Shown here piece after piece: positions 35,057 to 43,365 of a stretch of 64,000 nt of DNA. The DNA is from SHZI01 sp038214295. Lineage in GTDB: Bacteria; Pseudomonadota; Gammaproteobacteria; Steroidobacterales; GCA-2729495. The stretch lies in the NCBI GenBank assembly GCA_038214295.1, contig JBBQSA010000003.1:1-64000 (forward strand). Reading direction: 5' to 3'. Within the stretch, counting starts at the first letter, position 1, and each line of letters opens with the position of its first letter. The translations under genes and the position numbers were made by a program. The notes under the pieces are model-generated. The model worked only from the letters and a program-made list of their open reading frames with translations. It did no database searches and was not told the DNA's origin.

Positions 35057-36250
35057 TCAGGAACCGAGGGGAGGCAAATTCAGTTGCTGCCGGCGCAGCA
35101 GTTCCAGCTTGCCGTGGTAGGCATTCCTGAGCTCGTCATCGCCGGCGACCTCCGCCGCGCGGGCCAGCCAGCGCTGGGCTGAAGTGACGTCACCCTGCCG
35201 CAAGAAGGCGAGTCCGAGCAGCGCGTAGAAACGGTCCTCGTTGGGCTTGCGCGCTATGGCAAAGCGGAGGTGGCTGATCGCCGCCGGATAATTGCCGGCG
35301 GCCAACGCCGCCTCGGCCTGCTGATAGCGGTAGTAGGGATTCTGCTGCCGGTGCCGGACGAGTTGGCCGCGGATCCCGTCGGCCAGCGCGACACGGCCGC
35401 TGGCCCGGTAGAGCTGTTCCAGGTTGCTCAGCGCCACGAACTCCCGGGGCGCGAGCCGGAGCGCGTGCTGCCAGGCGGCTTCCGCCCACTCCTGGGCGCC
35501 CGCATGCTGGTAAAGCGACCCCAGGTTGATCCAGGCCGGCACGAAAGACGCGTCGGCGGCGATGGCCTTGCGGAAATTCAGCAGCGCAGGCAGCGGCTCG
35601 TCCGCCACCATCCGCTCGACACCAATGTTGCTGTAGTAGTGGGCGCGCGCCCGGTCGTCACTGATCGCGCGCCGGTCGTAGGACGCGCGAAAATCGTCCA
35701 TGTTGAAGTCGACCATCTGCTCCTGCCGGCGGCCGATGTCGACGACAGTGTTGATGTGACGGTTCTGGACCAGGCTGTCGCCGCTGCGAGACCAGTCCGG
35801 CGGCACGTCCACTTCCTGGTAATGGACGGTCAGACCCACCTCCCTGGCCAGCGCCACGAACAGGTTGGTAAAAGCCAGGCAATTGGCCTGCTTCAGGCGA
35901 AAGGCCTCGGCGGCGGTGTAGGTGCGCTCCTGGTACTCGATGACGAAGCCCTCCTGGTGCAGGAGAACCCGCAGCAACTCCCGCAGCCGCCAGCGGGCCG
36001 ACCCGCCGGACGCCCTCTGCCCCGCCACGAAGCGGCGCATCGCGTCGTCCACACCGAGGATGTCGACAGCCGGCAGGGGTGGCGGCTCCTGGCCGGCCGT
36101 GAGCGGCCGGCCGTCGAGGAGCTGGGCGGGCGTGATCGCCGCGGGCGGGAGCCGGGGCTGCAGGGCGCAGCCCGACAGCAGCAATACGGGCAGGACCAGC
36201 AGCAGCGTCCGGACCGGGCGGCGGGACTGGCTGGCGGTCCGGCCGCACAT
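35057..36250 (-). CDS. Lipoprotein with transglutaminase-like and TPR domains
   Basis: The 397-residue protein has a lipobox (LLLSGCALQ near 28). A transglutaminase-like region lies at about 60-200 with the Cys in KQANCLAFTNLFVALARE and His in NRHINTVV. Four or so TPR repeats span about 210-375 (FVPAWINLGSLYQHAGA; YYRYQQAEAALAAGNYPAA). Its ATG overlaps the upstream GFA gene's stop as TGATG, so translation is probably coupled. The function is unknown; a structural or peptidase-like role in the envelope is likely. Confidence 0.82.
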   Translation of the reverse strand: MCGRTASQSRRPVRTLLLVLPVLLLSGCALQPRLPPAAITPAQLLDGRPLTAGQEPPPLPAVDILGVDDAMRRFVAGQRASGGSARWRLRELLRVLLHQEGFVIEYQERTYTAAEAFRLKQANCLAFTNLFVALAREVGLTVHYQEVDVPPDWSRSGDSLVQNRHINTVVDIGRRQEQMVDFNMDDFRASYDRRAISDDRARAHYYSNIGVERMVADEPLPALLNFRKAIAADASFVPAWINLGSLYQHAGAQEWAEAAWQHALRLAPREFVALSNLEQLYRASGRVALADGIRGQLVRHRQQNPYYRYQQAEAALAAGNYPAAISHLRFAIARKPNEDRFYALLGLAFLRQGDVTSAQRWLARAAEVAGDDELRNAYHGKLELLRRQQLNLPPLGS

Positions 36251-37155
36251 CACGGCGGCATTTCCGCATAGCGGGGCAGGTCGTCCGTGATCTCGAACCA
36301 GCCGGCCCGGGAATCCACGAAGATGTGCGCGCTCGGCCCGGTGCCCGGGTCGGTATCGAGCGCCGCGGCCGGGATCACCGCCGCGCCCCGCGCCACCGAC
36401 TTGCGCGGCACGCCGCTGCCGCAGGCCGTGCAGAAAGCCACGCCGAAGTAGCGGGCTCCCGGCAGCGGAAAATCCCGGACCAGGTCCTCGCCGTGACGGA
36501 AGCGGAACCTGGCCAGCGGGACGAAGATGTTGGTGGTGTGCGCGGCGCTGCGGGCGCGGCGGCAGCGCGAGCAGTGGCAGTTCAGCATCCGCAGCGGCGT
36601 ACCTTCGTACTCCCAGGCCACCTGCCCGCAAAGGCAGCTGCCCCCCGTGCAGCCGGGCGTCGGCGACCCGGGTGCCGGCCGCGTGACGGGTTCCACCCCG
36701 CTGCCCGGTGGGTAGGCCGCGTGAGTGGGCAGGCCGTCGGTGATCCGGTACCAGGGAGCCTTCGAGGCCACGAACATATGCTGCTCCGGCCGGCAGCCCG
36801 GATCGCCCTCCAGGTTGCCCGCCGGGCTGGCCACCATGCCGTGGTCCGGCACCCGTGTTGGCAGCACCGACCCGCAGTCCCGGCAGAAGTTGCGCGTCCA
36901 GGTCGGCGACGACGCGAAGCTGCCGATCCGCTCCTCGCCCGCCAGCACGCGGTAGCCAGCGAGCGGGCTTGCCACCCACGTCGCAAACGGCGCGCCGTGG
37001 TGCTTGCGGCAGTGCGTGCAGTGGCAGTGAAACATGTGGCCGAAGGGCCCGGCCAGCTGGTAGCGGACCGCGCCGCAGAGGCAGCCACCGCTGAGATCTT
37101 GTTCAGCCGGGGAAAGACCAGCCATTGAGGAGCCGGTCAGGGAAGGGTCGGACAT
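36250..37155 (-). CDS. Double GFA-domain protein
   Basis: The 301-residue protein consists of two tandem GFA (Mss4-like, zinc-binding) domains. Each has the CLCG, HCHCxxCR and FCxxCGS cysteine clusters (first copy GGCLCGAVRY, HCHCTHCRKHHG, NFCRDCGSVLP; second GSCLCGQVAW, NCHCSRCRRARS, AFCTACGSGVP). Single-domain members are usually 120-160 residues. ATG 37155 has GGAG upstream; a TTG at 37182 is a weaker option. The domain is named for glutathione-dependent formaldehyde activation, but most members have no proven reaction. Confidence 0.88.
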   Translation of the reverse strand: MSDPSLTGSSMAGLSPAEQDLSGGCLCGAVRYQLAGPFGHMFHCHCTHCRKHHGAPFATWVASPLAGYRVLAGEERIGSFASSPTWTRNFCRDCGSVLPTRVPDHGMVASPAGNLEGDPGCRPEQHMFVASKAPWYRITDGLPTHAAYPPGSGVEPVTRPAPGSPTPGCTGGSCLCGQVAWEYEGTPLRMLNCHCSRCRRARSAAHTTNIFVPLARFRFRHGEDLVRDFPLPGARYFGVAFCTACGSGVPRKSVARGAAVIPAAALDTDPGTGPSAHIFVDSRAGWFEITDDLPRYAEMPP

Positions 37156-37237
37156 GACAGCCAGACTCCGGTCGGGAAACAAGGTAGCTCACCGGAGTAT
37201 AGGTCCGCGGGCTGCCGGCGGTGCTAGGCTCGGCTCC

Positions 37238-39400
37238 ATGCGCGCCACCTGCCTGCTTGCGGCCCTCCTGCTGTCATCGACGGCCCTGCTGTCCTGCGCC
37301 ACGCCCGCACCGGTCGGCGGGGCCCGGGCGCCGTCGGGTCCGCCGGTGGCGGCCCGCAAGCCCTACCGGGTCGAGTCACCGAACGGGGCGCGCGTCGACG
37401 AGTACTACTGGTTGCGGGACGACACTCGCCAGTCGCCGGAGGTGCTGGACTACCTGAAGGCCGAGAACGCCTGGCGGGATGCGGTCCTCGCCCATACCAC
37501 AGCGGTGCAGGAGCAGCTCTACGCCGAACTCTCGGGGCGGCTGGATCCGGACGACTCGTCGGTACCCGTGTTCGACCGGGGTTACTGGTACTACACCCGC
37601 TACACGCAGGGCCAGGAATACCCGGTCTACGCCCGCCGGGCGGGCACGCTGGAGGCGCCCGAGCAGCTGATGCTGGACGGCAACCGGATGGCGGCGAGGC
37701 AGCCCTACTTCCGGATCGGCACGACGGCGGTCAGTGACGACGGCCGGTGGCTTGCCTGGACCGAGGACACGGTGGGACGGCGCCAGTACGTGCTGCGGTT
37801 CCGGGACCTCGTGTCCGGTACCACGCTGCCGGACACGGTCGAGAACGTGGAGGCGGAGTTCACCTGGGCGGCGGACAACCGGACGCTGGTGTACGTGGCC
37901 AAGAACCCGGTGACGCTGCTGTCCGAGCGGGTGATGCGGCACACGCTCGGCACGGCCTCCGCGGCGGATCGCCTGGTCTATACCGAGGAGGACCCGTCCT
38001 TCTACCTGGGTGTGCAGCGGAGCCGGTCCGGACAGTACCTGTTCATCGTCCTCGGGAGCACCGAGTCCAGCGAATGGCGCTATGCAGAGGCCCGTGACCC
38101 GGACCTGCGCTTCCGGCCGGTCCTGCCGCGCGAGCCCCACCTGCTCTACGACGCCGACCAGCTCGGCGCCGACTTCATCCTGCGCACGAACTGGCAGGCG
38201 CCGAACTTCCGGATCGTGAAGGCGCCGATCGCCACCAGTGCCAACAAGAACACCTGGACGGACGTGCTGCCCCACCGGAGCGACGCGTTCGTTGAGAGTT
38301 TCGAGGTGGCAACGAGCCACCTGGCGGTGAACGAACGCAGCGGTGGCCTGCTGAAGCTCCGCATCCTGCCGTGGCAGGTCGGCGCCCACGATGGCGAAGG
38401 GCTCGGTCGGCTGATCGATGCGCGGGAGCCCGCCTACGCGATGCAGCTGCTACCCACGCCGGACATCGACAGCCCGGCGGTGCGCTACAGCTACTCCTCG
38501 CTGATCACGCCGAGGACCGTCTACGACCAGGACCTGCGCTCCGGCCGGAGCGAGTGGCGGAAGACCGACCGGGTGCTGGGCGGCTACGACCCGGCCAACT
38601 ACGCAACGAGCTTTATCCGGGCAACCGCCCGGGACGGCAGCGAGATCCCCGTGTCACTGGCCTGGCGGAAAGGGACGCGGCTCGACGGGACGGCGCCGCT
38701 GTACCAGTACGGTTACGGCTCCTACGGGCTCTCGGAGGATCCGGAATTCCGCAGTAACTGGGTCAGCCTGATGGACCGGGGCTTCGTCGTCGCCATCGCC
38801 CATGTGCGCGGCGGCCAGGAGCTCGGCCGCCAGTGGTACGACGACGGCCGGCAGCTGCGCAAGATGCACACCTTCACCGACTTCATCGACGTGACCCGCC
38901 ACCTCGTTCGCGAGCGTTACGCGGCGCGGGAGCGGGTCTTCGCCAGCGGCGGCAGCGCCGGCGGCCTGCTGATGGGCGCGGTGGCGAACCTGGCGCCGGA
39001 GGACTACCGGGGCATCATCGCCCATGTGCCCTTCGTCGACGTGGTGACGACGATGCTGGACGAGAGCATCCCGCTGACGACCAATGAGTTCGACGAGTGG
39101 GGCAATCCGAAGGAAAAGGCGTTCTACGACTACATGCTCACCTACTCGCCCTACGACAACGTCGCCCGGCAGGCCTACCCCGCCATGCTGGTGTTCACGG
39201 GCCTGTGGGACTCCCAGGTGCAGTATTACGAACCCGCCAAGTGGGTTGCGCGGCTCCGGGCGCGCAAGACGGACGACCGGCCGCTGGTCTTCAGCGTGGA
39301 CCTGAGCGCAGGCCACAGCGGCCAGGCGGGCCGCTATCAGCAGTACCGGGACACGGCGCAGGAGTACGCCTTCATCCTGGACCAGCTGGCGCCGCGCTGA
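37238..39400 (+). CDS. S9-family oligopeptidase (PtrB-like) lipoprotein
   Basis: The 720-residue protein has a signal peptide with a lipobox-like LLSCA near residue 20, then a beta-propeller domain (about 70-420) and a catalytic alpha/beta domain. The catalytic Ser is in FASGGSAGGLLMG, the Asp follows GLWDSQVQY and the His is in SAGHSGQ. PYRVESPNGARVDEYYWLRDD is the typical oligopeptidase B/POP start. Oligopeptidase B cleaves after basic residues in short peptides; here the enzyme is exported. Confidence 0.92.
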   Translation: MRATCLLAALLLSSTALLSCATPAPVGGARAPSGPPVAARKPYRVESPNGARVDEYYWLRDDTRQSPEVLDYLKAENAWRDAVLAHTTAVQEQLYAELSGRLDPDDSSVPVFDRGYWYYTRYTQGQEYPVYARRAGTLEAPEQLMLDGNRMAARQPYFRIGTTAVSDDGRWLAWTEDTVGRRQYVLRFRDLVSGTTLPDTVENVEAEFTWAADNRTLVYVAKNPVTLLSERVMRHTLGTASAADRLVYTEEDPSFYLGVQRSRSGQYLFIVLGSTESSEWRYAEARDPDLRFRPVLPREPHLLYDADQLGADFILRTNWQAPNFRIVKAPIATSANKNTWTDVLPHRSDAFVESFEVATSHLAVNERSGGLLKLRILPWQVGAHDGEGLGRLIDAREPAYAMQLLPTPDIDSPAVRYSYSSLITPRTVYDQDLRSGRSEWRKTDRVLGGYDPANYATSFIRATARDGSEIPVSLAWRKGTRLDGTAPLYQYGYGSYGLSEDPEFRSNWVSLMDRGFVVAIAHVRGGQELGRQWYDDGRQLRKMHTFTDFIDVTRHLVRERYAARERVFASGGSAGGLLMGAVANLAPEDYRGIIAHVPFVDVVTTMLDESIPLTTNEFDEWGNPKEKAFYDYMLTYSPYDNVARQAYPAMLVFTGLWDSQVQYYEPAKWVARLRARKTDDRPLVFSVDLSAGHSGQAGRYQQYRDTAQEYAFILDQLAPR

Positions 39401-39403
39401 CGG

Positions 39404-41146
39404 TCAGAAGGCCCGGCGGGCCTCCAGCAGGAACTGCACCGAGCTGATGTCGCTGCTGGCACCCAGCGGGAAGGCCAGGTCCATGTGCAGCACGTTGCCG
39501 AGGCCCGAACGGGCATTGCCCAGCCGCAGTCCGAAGCCCACATCCGTCAGCCAGCCCTGGGGTGCGGTGGCGAGCGGCGCGTCACCCCAGGTCCGCCCGA
39601 AGTCGGCAAACACGGCACCACCAACCCGTACGAGGCGAAACGGGAACCAGTCCGTGAAGTAGCGCTGTTCCACAGAGAGCAGCGCGCGGGTGTCACCGTT
39701 CTGGTACCGCAAGGGGTAGCCCCGCAGCCCCGTGTCGCCGCCGAGGAGCAGCTGGTGGTCCACGTCCAGGTCGACGCCATGCTGCACATCCATGGACGCG
39801 GTGAAGACGCTCTTGTCACTGAAGCGCAGGTAGTAGCGTGCCTCCGTCGACAGCAGCGCGTCCTTCGCCTCGCCCGACTCCAGGCGGCCGTTCCAGGCGG
39901 CTCCAAGGAACACCAGTCCCCGCCGGCCCACGTAGTCGCCCAGGCGGCCGCCGATCGAGAAGATGCCCGCGGACCGGTCGCCGCCGAACGCGCCGGCGGT
40001 CCAGCCGAGCTCGAGCCGCACGGACTTGCCGAGGAAGACGTCCTCGGTACGCCCGATCTGGTCCTGGTTGTGAGTGGTCTCGAAGTGATCCTCGATCAGC
40101 TCCACGCCCAACCAGGGGTAGGACAGGACCCGGTCCTCGGGCAGCAGCACGGTGCCCGTCTCGTCACCACCCGGCGAAAAAAGGCTGCGGTCGTAGCGGT
40201 AGCCGGCGAGCCAGCGGGTCGTCCAGCCGTTGACGAGCCCCGGGGACCAGCCGCCCTCGAAACTGGCGAAGTCGGTCTGCTGACGGAACTGGTCGGTGAT
40301 CTCGCCGAGATCGTAGAGGGGATTGATCTGGTCGGACCTGATGCCGTGGAAGCCCGCGCCCCAGCGCGAATCCAGCGAATAGAAGGGCCGGTTGATGGCG
40401 ATGTTGCTCGTCGCGCCGTCGCTGCTGTCCGTGTAGCCCGCGTCCAGGTCCCACCAGGACTGGAAGAGGTTCTGGTCGCGGAAATCCACGGACAGGCCGG
40501 ACCGGTCGACGGTGCTCGTGTAGCCCACGGCCAGGTACTGGCCGCGGCCCAGGAAGTTTTCGTCCACGATCCGGGCCCGGGTCTTGTTGGTGCCGCCGCT
40601 CCGGCCCACACCGAAACCGGGCGTCAGGCTCCAGACGTCCCGCACGCGCACCAGCAGGTCCACCGTGTTCGTGGCCGGGTCGTAGGCGATGGGCTGGACG
40701 TCGGCGTCGTAGAGGTAACGCTTGTCGCGCAGGATCCGGGCGGTCTCTTCCGCCCGCTGGACCGAGTAGGCGTCGCCCGGCTTGAGCAGCAGCTGGGACC
40801 GTACGGTGCTGTCGCGGGTATCGAAGTGGAGCCTGTTGGCCAGCCGGTAGAGGGACAGATCCTCGCGCGGATCCGCCTCGTTGAAAATGTCCTCGACCGC
40901 AACCTCGATGTGCCCGACGATGGCGCCCCGGCGCTCCAGCTCCTCGCGCGCGGGAATGTCGGCCAGCTGCCCCGGCCGGACCACGGGCGGCAGGTCGGCG
41001 CCGCCCCGCACCAGGGCCTCCGATTCTTCCGGTTTGACGGGCAGGTCCTCCGCCGCGGCAACCCCCGCCGCCAGCAGGGCGGCGCCGAAAAAGCTGATTG
41101 GAAACCTCACTGGCACCCCACGAAATCGCCGGTCAGACAGCATCAT
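39404..41146 (-). CDS. Omp85/BamA-TamA-like outer-membrane protein
   Basis: This 580-residue protein has a signal peptide (ends VAAAE), a periplasmic POTRA-like segment near 100-175 (SQLLLKPGDAYSVQRAEET, LLVRVRDVWSL) and a 16-strand-type barrel. The barrel contains the Omp85 loop-6 motif TGLRGYPLRYQ (VRGF equivalent) and ends in Phe. With a single clear POTRA it is shorter than BamA (about 800) and closer to TamA/patatin-barrel or TpsB relatives. The cargo is unknown. Confidence 0.82.
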   Translation of the reverse strand: MMLSDRRFRGVPVRFPISFFGAALLAAGVAAAEDLPVKPEESEALVRGGADLPPVVRPGQLADIPAREELERRGAIVGHIEVAVEDIFNEADPREDLSLYRLANRLHFDTRDSTVRSQLLLKPGDAYSVQRAEETARILRDKRYLYDADVQPIAYDPATNTVDLLVRVRDVWSLTPGFGVGRSGGTNKTRARIVDENFLGRGQYLAVGYTSTVDRSGLSVDFRDQNLFQSWWDLDAGYTDSSDGATSNIAINRPFYSLDSRWGAGFHGIRSDQINPLYDLGEITDQFRQQTDFASFEGGWSPGLVNGWTTRWLAGYRYDRSLFSPGGDETGTVLLPEDRVLSYPWLGVELIEDHFETTHNQDQIGRTEDVFLGKSVRLELGWTAGAFGGDRSAGIFSIGGRLGDYVGRRGLVFLGAAWNGRLESGEAKDALLSTEARYYLRFSDKSVFTASMDVQHGVDLDVDHQLLLGGDTGLRGYPLRYQNGDTRALLSVEQRYFTDWFPFRLVRVGGAVFADFGRTWGDAPLATAPQGWLTDVGFGLRLGNARSGLGNVLHMDLAFPLGASSDISSVQFLLEARRAF

Positions 41147-41252
41147 CCGGGTGTGGGACGCGCCAAGCCAGTGGAATCAACCGGGGTCCGGGCCCAACCC
41201 GCTCACAGTTCACGGGTATACTCGACCCACATTAACGTTGTCGGGAGCCGTC

Positions 41253-41414
41253 TTGGCCAAGCCAAATTACAACCACCAGAAGAAGCAGAAGGAGCTGGCC
41301 CGCCAGGCGCGCCAGAAGGAAAAGCTGCAGAAGCGGCAGGCAAAGAGCGAGGCCACCGCGTCCGCGGATGCCGGTACCGCAACGCCTCCCGGCAGCACTC
41401 CCGATGCAGGATAA
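41253..41414 (+). CDS. Small highly basic protein (53 aa)
   Basis: TTG 41253 with GGGAG seven bases upstream begins a 53-residue protein, LAKPNYNHQKKQKELARQ and so on. It is almost all Lys, Arg, Gln and Ala in its first half with an Ala/Ser/Thr/Pro tail. Very similar Lys-rich openings occur in small conserved proteins of many proteobacteria, of unknown role; nucleic-acid binding is possible. Its end overlaps the next ORF by 11 bp. Confidence 0.6.
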   Translation: MAKPNYNHQKKQKELARQARQKEKLQKRQAKSEATASADAGTATPPGSTPDAG

Positions 41415-41721
41415 GCCCTGGGTTCCCGCGGGTCGGCCCTCCGGGTCCTTTGCCGGCGAAGCGCCTGACGAATTCCGCACGCGGATGCTGCGGCAGCAGG
41501 CGGAAACGGCCGAGCGCCGCCGCCAGGACCTGAAGGACCAGTCGTCCGAAAGCAAGACACCCGCCGCCCGGATCCGGGTCTGGGAGCGCCTGCACCAGGC
41601 CCGACTGCCCCGCGAGCTGACGCACGGACTGGTGGCGGTCATTGCCGCCAACACCGGGCTGACCCGCGAGCAGGTGCAGGACGAGCAGCGTGAACGCTTC
41701 CGGGAAACGCCACCGGCCTGA
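41404..41721 (+). CDS. Hypothetical protein, 105 aa
   Basis: ATG 41404 overlaps the preceding small gene's end. The protein is soluble and mostly helical, with a charged central region (EFRTRMLRQQAETAERRRQDL) and a conserved-looking C-terminal part (ARIRVWERLHQARLPRE, HGLVAVIAANTGLTREQV). No family is recognised. It overlaps the start of the oxidase-like gene by 32 bp, so translation of the three may be coupled. Confidence 0.55.
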   Translation: MQDKPWVPAGRPSGSFAGEAPDEFRTRMLRQQAETAERRRQDLKDQSSESKTPAARIRVWERLHQARLPRELTHGLVAVIAANTGLTREQVQDEQRERFRETPPA

Positions 41722-42883
41722 GCCGCCTGCGCCTGGTTCCACCTTACCGGCCTCTGCCGCCGGCACGTCGCACTTCACCCGTCGACAACTACTCGCCGGT
41801 GCCATCGCAGCCTCCGGCGCCGGCCTTGTCCCCGCCTGCGTCGCACCTCCCGGGCGGGAACTGGTGGTTCCGCGGCGCCTGGCGCTGGCCCGGCCCGGGA
41901 TCGAACCGGAACTCGTGCTGAGGACCGTTGCGGGCCTGCGTCCGTTCCGGCCCACGGGCTTTCGGGTCGAATCCGAGCAGCTCGCCGAGAAGCGCCTGAT
42001 CCATCACTACGGCCACGGGGGCTGCGGCGTCACCCTGTCCTGGGGCACGGCGCAACTAGTCATCGAGCAAGCCCGTGCGCAGCCAGCCAGCCGCGCCGCC
42101 GTGCTTGGCTGCGGGGCCGTTGGCCTCGCCACGGCCCGGGTGCTCCAGCAGGCGGGTTACACGGTGACGATCTACGGGCGGGACCTGCCCCTCGCGACCA
42201 CGTCCAACGTGGCGGGCGCACTCTGGGGCCCCAGCTTCCTGCTGGATCCGGAGCACCGCACCGAGCGCTTCGGCGCCGTTCTGGCGCGCTCGCTGCGGCT
42301 CGCCCATGCTCACTTCACGACGCTGGAGGGCGCGCACTACGGCGTGCGCCGCGTGCCCTTGTACCTGCTGTTCCGGGCGCCCGCGATGCCGCTCAGCTGG
42401 GACTGGTCACTCTGCCCCGAGCTGTTTCCATCCGTGGCCTACGCTCCCGGCGAACACCCGTTCGGCGACCGCTATGCCCACGAGTTCCGGTTGCTGATGA
42501 TCGAGACGCCCGTGTACCTGACCGCGGTGCTTGCGGATTTCGAGCGGGCGGGTGGAGTGCTGCGGCAGCACTCCTTCAGCAACGTGGACGACGTGCTGGC
42601 ACTGGAGGAACCGCTGGTCGTGAACTGCACCGGGCTCGGCGCGCGAGCGCTGTTCGGTGACGAGACGCTCGAGCCGATCAAGGGCCAGCTCACGGTGCTG
42701 ACGCCCCAGCCGGCCGTGAATTACGGCGTGATCGACGGGCCCGCCGGGCTGTACCTGCTGCCCCGCCCGGACGGCCTGCTGCTGGGCGGAACCCAGGAGC
42801 GCGGCGCGTGGTCCACGGTGCCGGACCCGGCGGCGGCGGCGCGGGTGCTGGCCGGCCACCGGCGGCTCTTCGCCAACGTCTGA
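41690..42883 (+). CDS. Tat-exported FAD oxidoreductase, circularly permuted D-amino-acid-oxidase-like
   Basis: This 397-residue protein starts at GTG 41690. A twin-arginine signal (TRRQLLAG at 30-37, end near Cys50) is followed by the segment that in D-amino-acid oxidases is C-terminal: LRPFRPTGFRVE at 83-94 and HHYGHGGCGVTLSWG at 105-119. Only then comes the FAD-binding Rossmann start AAVLGCGAVGLATARVL at 136-152 with LATTSNVAGALWGP at 168-181. VNCTGLGARALFGD follows near 311-324 and LLGGTQERGAW near 364-374. The protein ends where the permuted piece would normally follow. The Arg-rich carboxylate-binding segment is kept, so it may be active on a D-amino acid or similar substrate. Confidence 0.85.
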   Translation: MNASGKRHRPEPPAPGSTLPASAAGTSHFTRRQLLAGAIAASGAGLVPACVAPPGRELVVPRRLALARPGIEPELVLRTVAGLRPFRPTGFRVESEQLAEKRLIHHYGHGGCGVTLSWGTAQLVIEQARAQPASRAAVLGCGAVGLATARVLQQAGYTVTIYGRDLPLATTSNVAGALWGPSFLLDPEHRTERFGAVLARSLRLAHAHFTTLEGAHYGVRRVPLYLLFRAPAMPLSWDWSLCPELFPSVAYAPGEHPFGDRYAHEFRLLMIETPVYLTAVLADFERAGGVLRQHSFSNVDDVLALEEPLVVNCTGLGARALFGDETLEPIKGQLTVLTPQPAVNYGVIDGPAGLYLLPRPDGLLLGGTQERGAWSTVPDPAAAARVLAGHRRLFANV

Positions 42884-42918
42884 ACTCGTCGGCACCGGAG
42901 ATTCCTGGCACCGGAAAT

Positions 42919-42938
42919 AGAACAGCCCCGCCGAAGCG
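42919..42938. repeat. Broken copy of the terminator module
   Basis: AGAACAGCCCCGCCGAAGCG here is identical to 43273-43292, the left part of the terminator near the PEP-CTERM gene. The right stem half is altered, so the hairpin is lost. It lies in the 161-bp gap before the DUF2905 gene, which otherwise shows nothing. Confidence 0.6.
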
Positions 42939-43044
42939 CGGCACGCTGCCGCGTTCATCGCTCACGCCCGTGGCGAAGGTGCTGCCCTGAACATCCAGCT
43001 TGACGTAGCCGCCGCCGGGGAGTGGCGGGGAGCATAATCAATCA

Positions 43045-43245
43045 ATGCAGCGCCTTCTCGTCAGTCTTGGCGTCCTCCTGGTCGTCGCGGGCCTGCTCTG
43101 GCCCTGGCTGGCGAAGCTGCCGTTCGGGCAATTGCCCGGCGACATCAGCATCGACAGGCCAGGGTTCCGGTTCTTCGCGCCGTTCACCAGCATGCTGATC
43201 GTCAGCACCCTGCTGTCGCTCATCATCTGGCTGTTCCGGCGCTAG
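43045..43245 (+). CDS. DUF2905-family membrane protein
   Basis: This 66-residue protein has two membrane segments (residues 4-23 and 44-63) separated by the conserved LPFGQLPGDISIDRPGF loop, exactly the DUF2905 layout. The function is unknown; members are widespread and always short. No operon partner is evident. Confidence 0.88.
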   Translation: MQRLLVSLGVLLVVAGLLWPWLAKLPFGQLPGDISIDRPGFRFFAPFTSMLIVSTLLSLIIWLFRR

Positions 43246-43271
43246 TCGCCCGCCTTCCAGTGCGCCCAAAA

Positions 43272-43365
43272 AAGAACAGCCCCGCCGAAGCGGGGCTTTC
43301 CAGGATCGTCGGTCTGTAGGAGCGCGTTTACGCGCGATCGATCGCGCCTGAAGGCGCTCCTACAG
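43272..43365. repeat. Terminator + REP module, copy 1
   Basis: Bases 43272-43346 match 44405-44479 at 71 of 75 positions. The module holds a GC-rich terminator stem and then a REP-like hairpin whose outer arms are 43314-43325 (CTGTAGGAGCGC) and 43354-43365, with an inner GCGCGATCGATCGCGC palindrome. GTAGGAGCGC-type palindromes are common REP cores in Pseudomonas and Xanthomonadales relatives. The PEP-CTERM gene's TAG (43360-43362) lies in the right arm. Confidence 0.85.
43278..43297 (-). terminator. Rho-independent terminator after the PEP-CTERM gene
   Basis: AGCCCCGC and GCGGGGCT form an 8-bp stem with a four-base CGAA loop. Read on the minus strand it is followed by TTCTTTTTT (43276 downward), a good U-tract. 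It lies about 60 bp after the PEP-CTERM stop. Confidence 0.8.
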
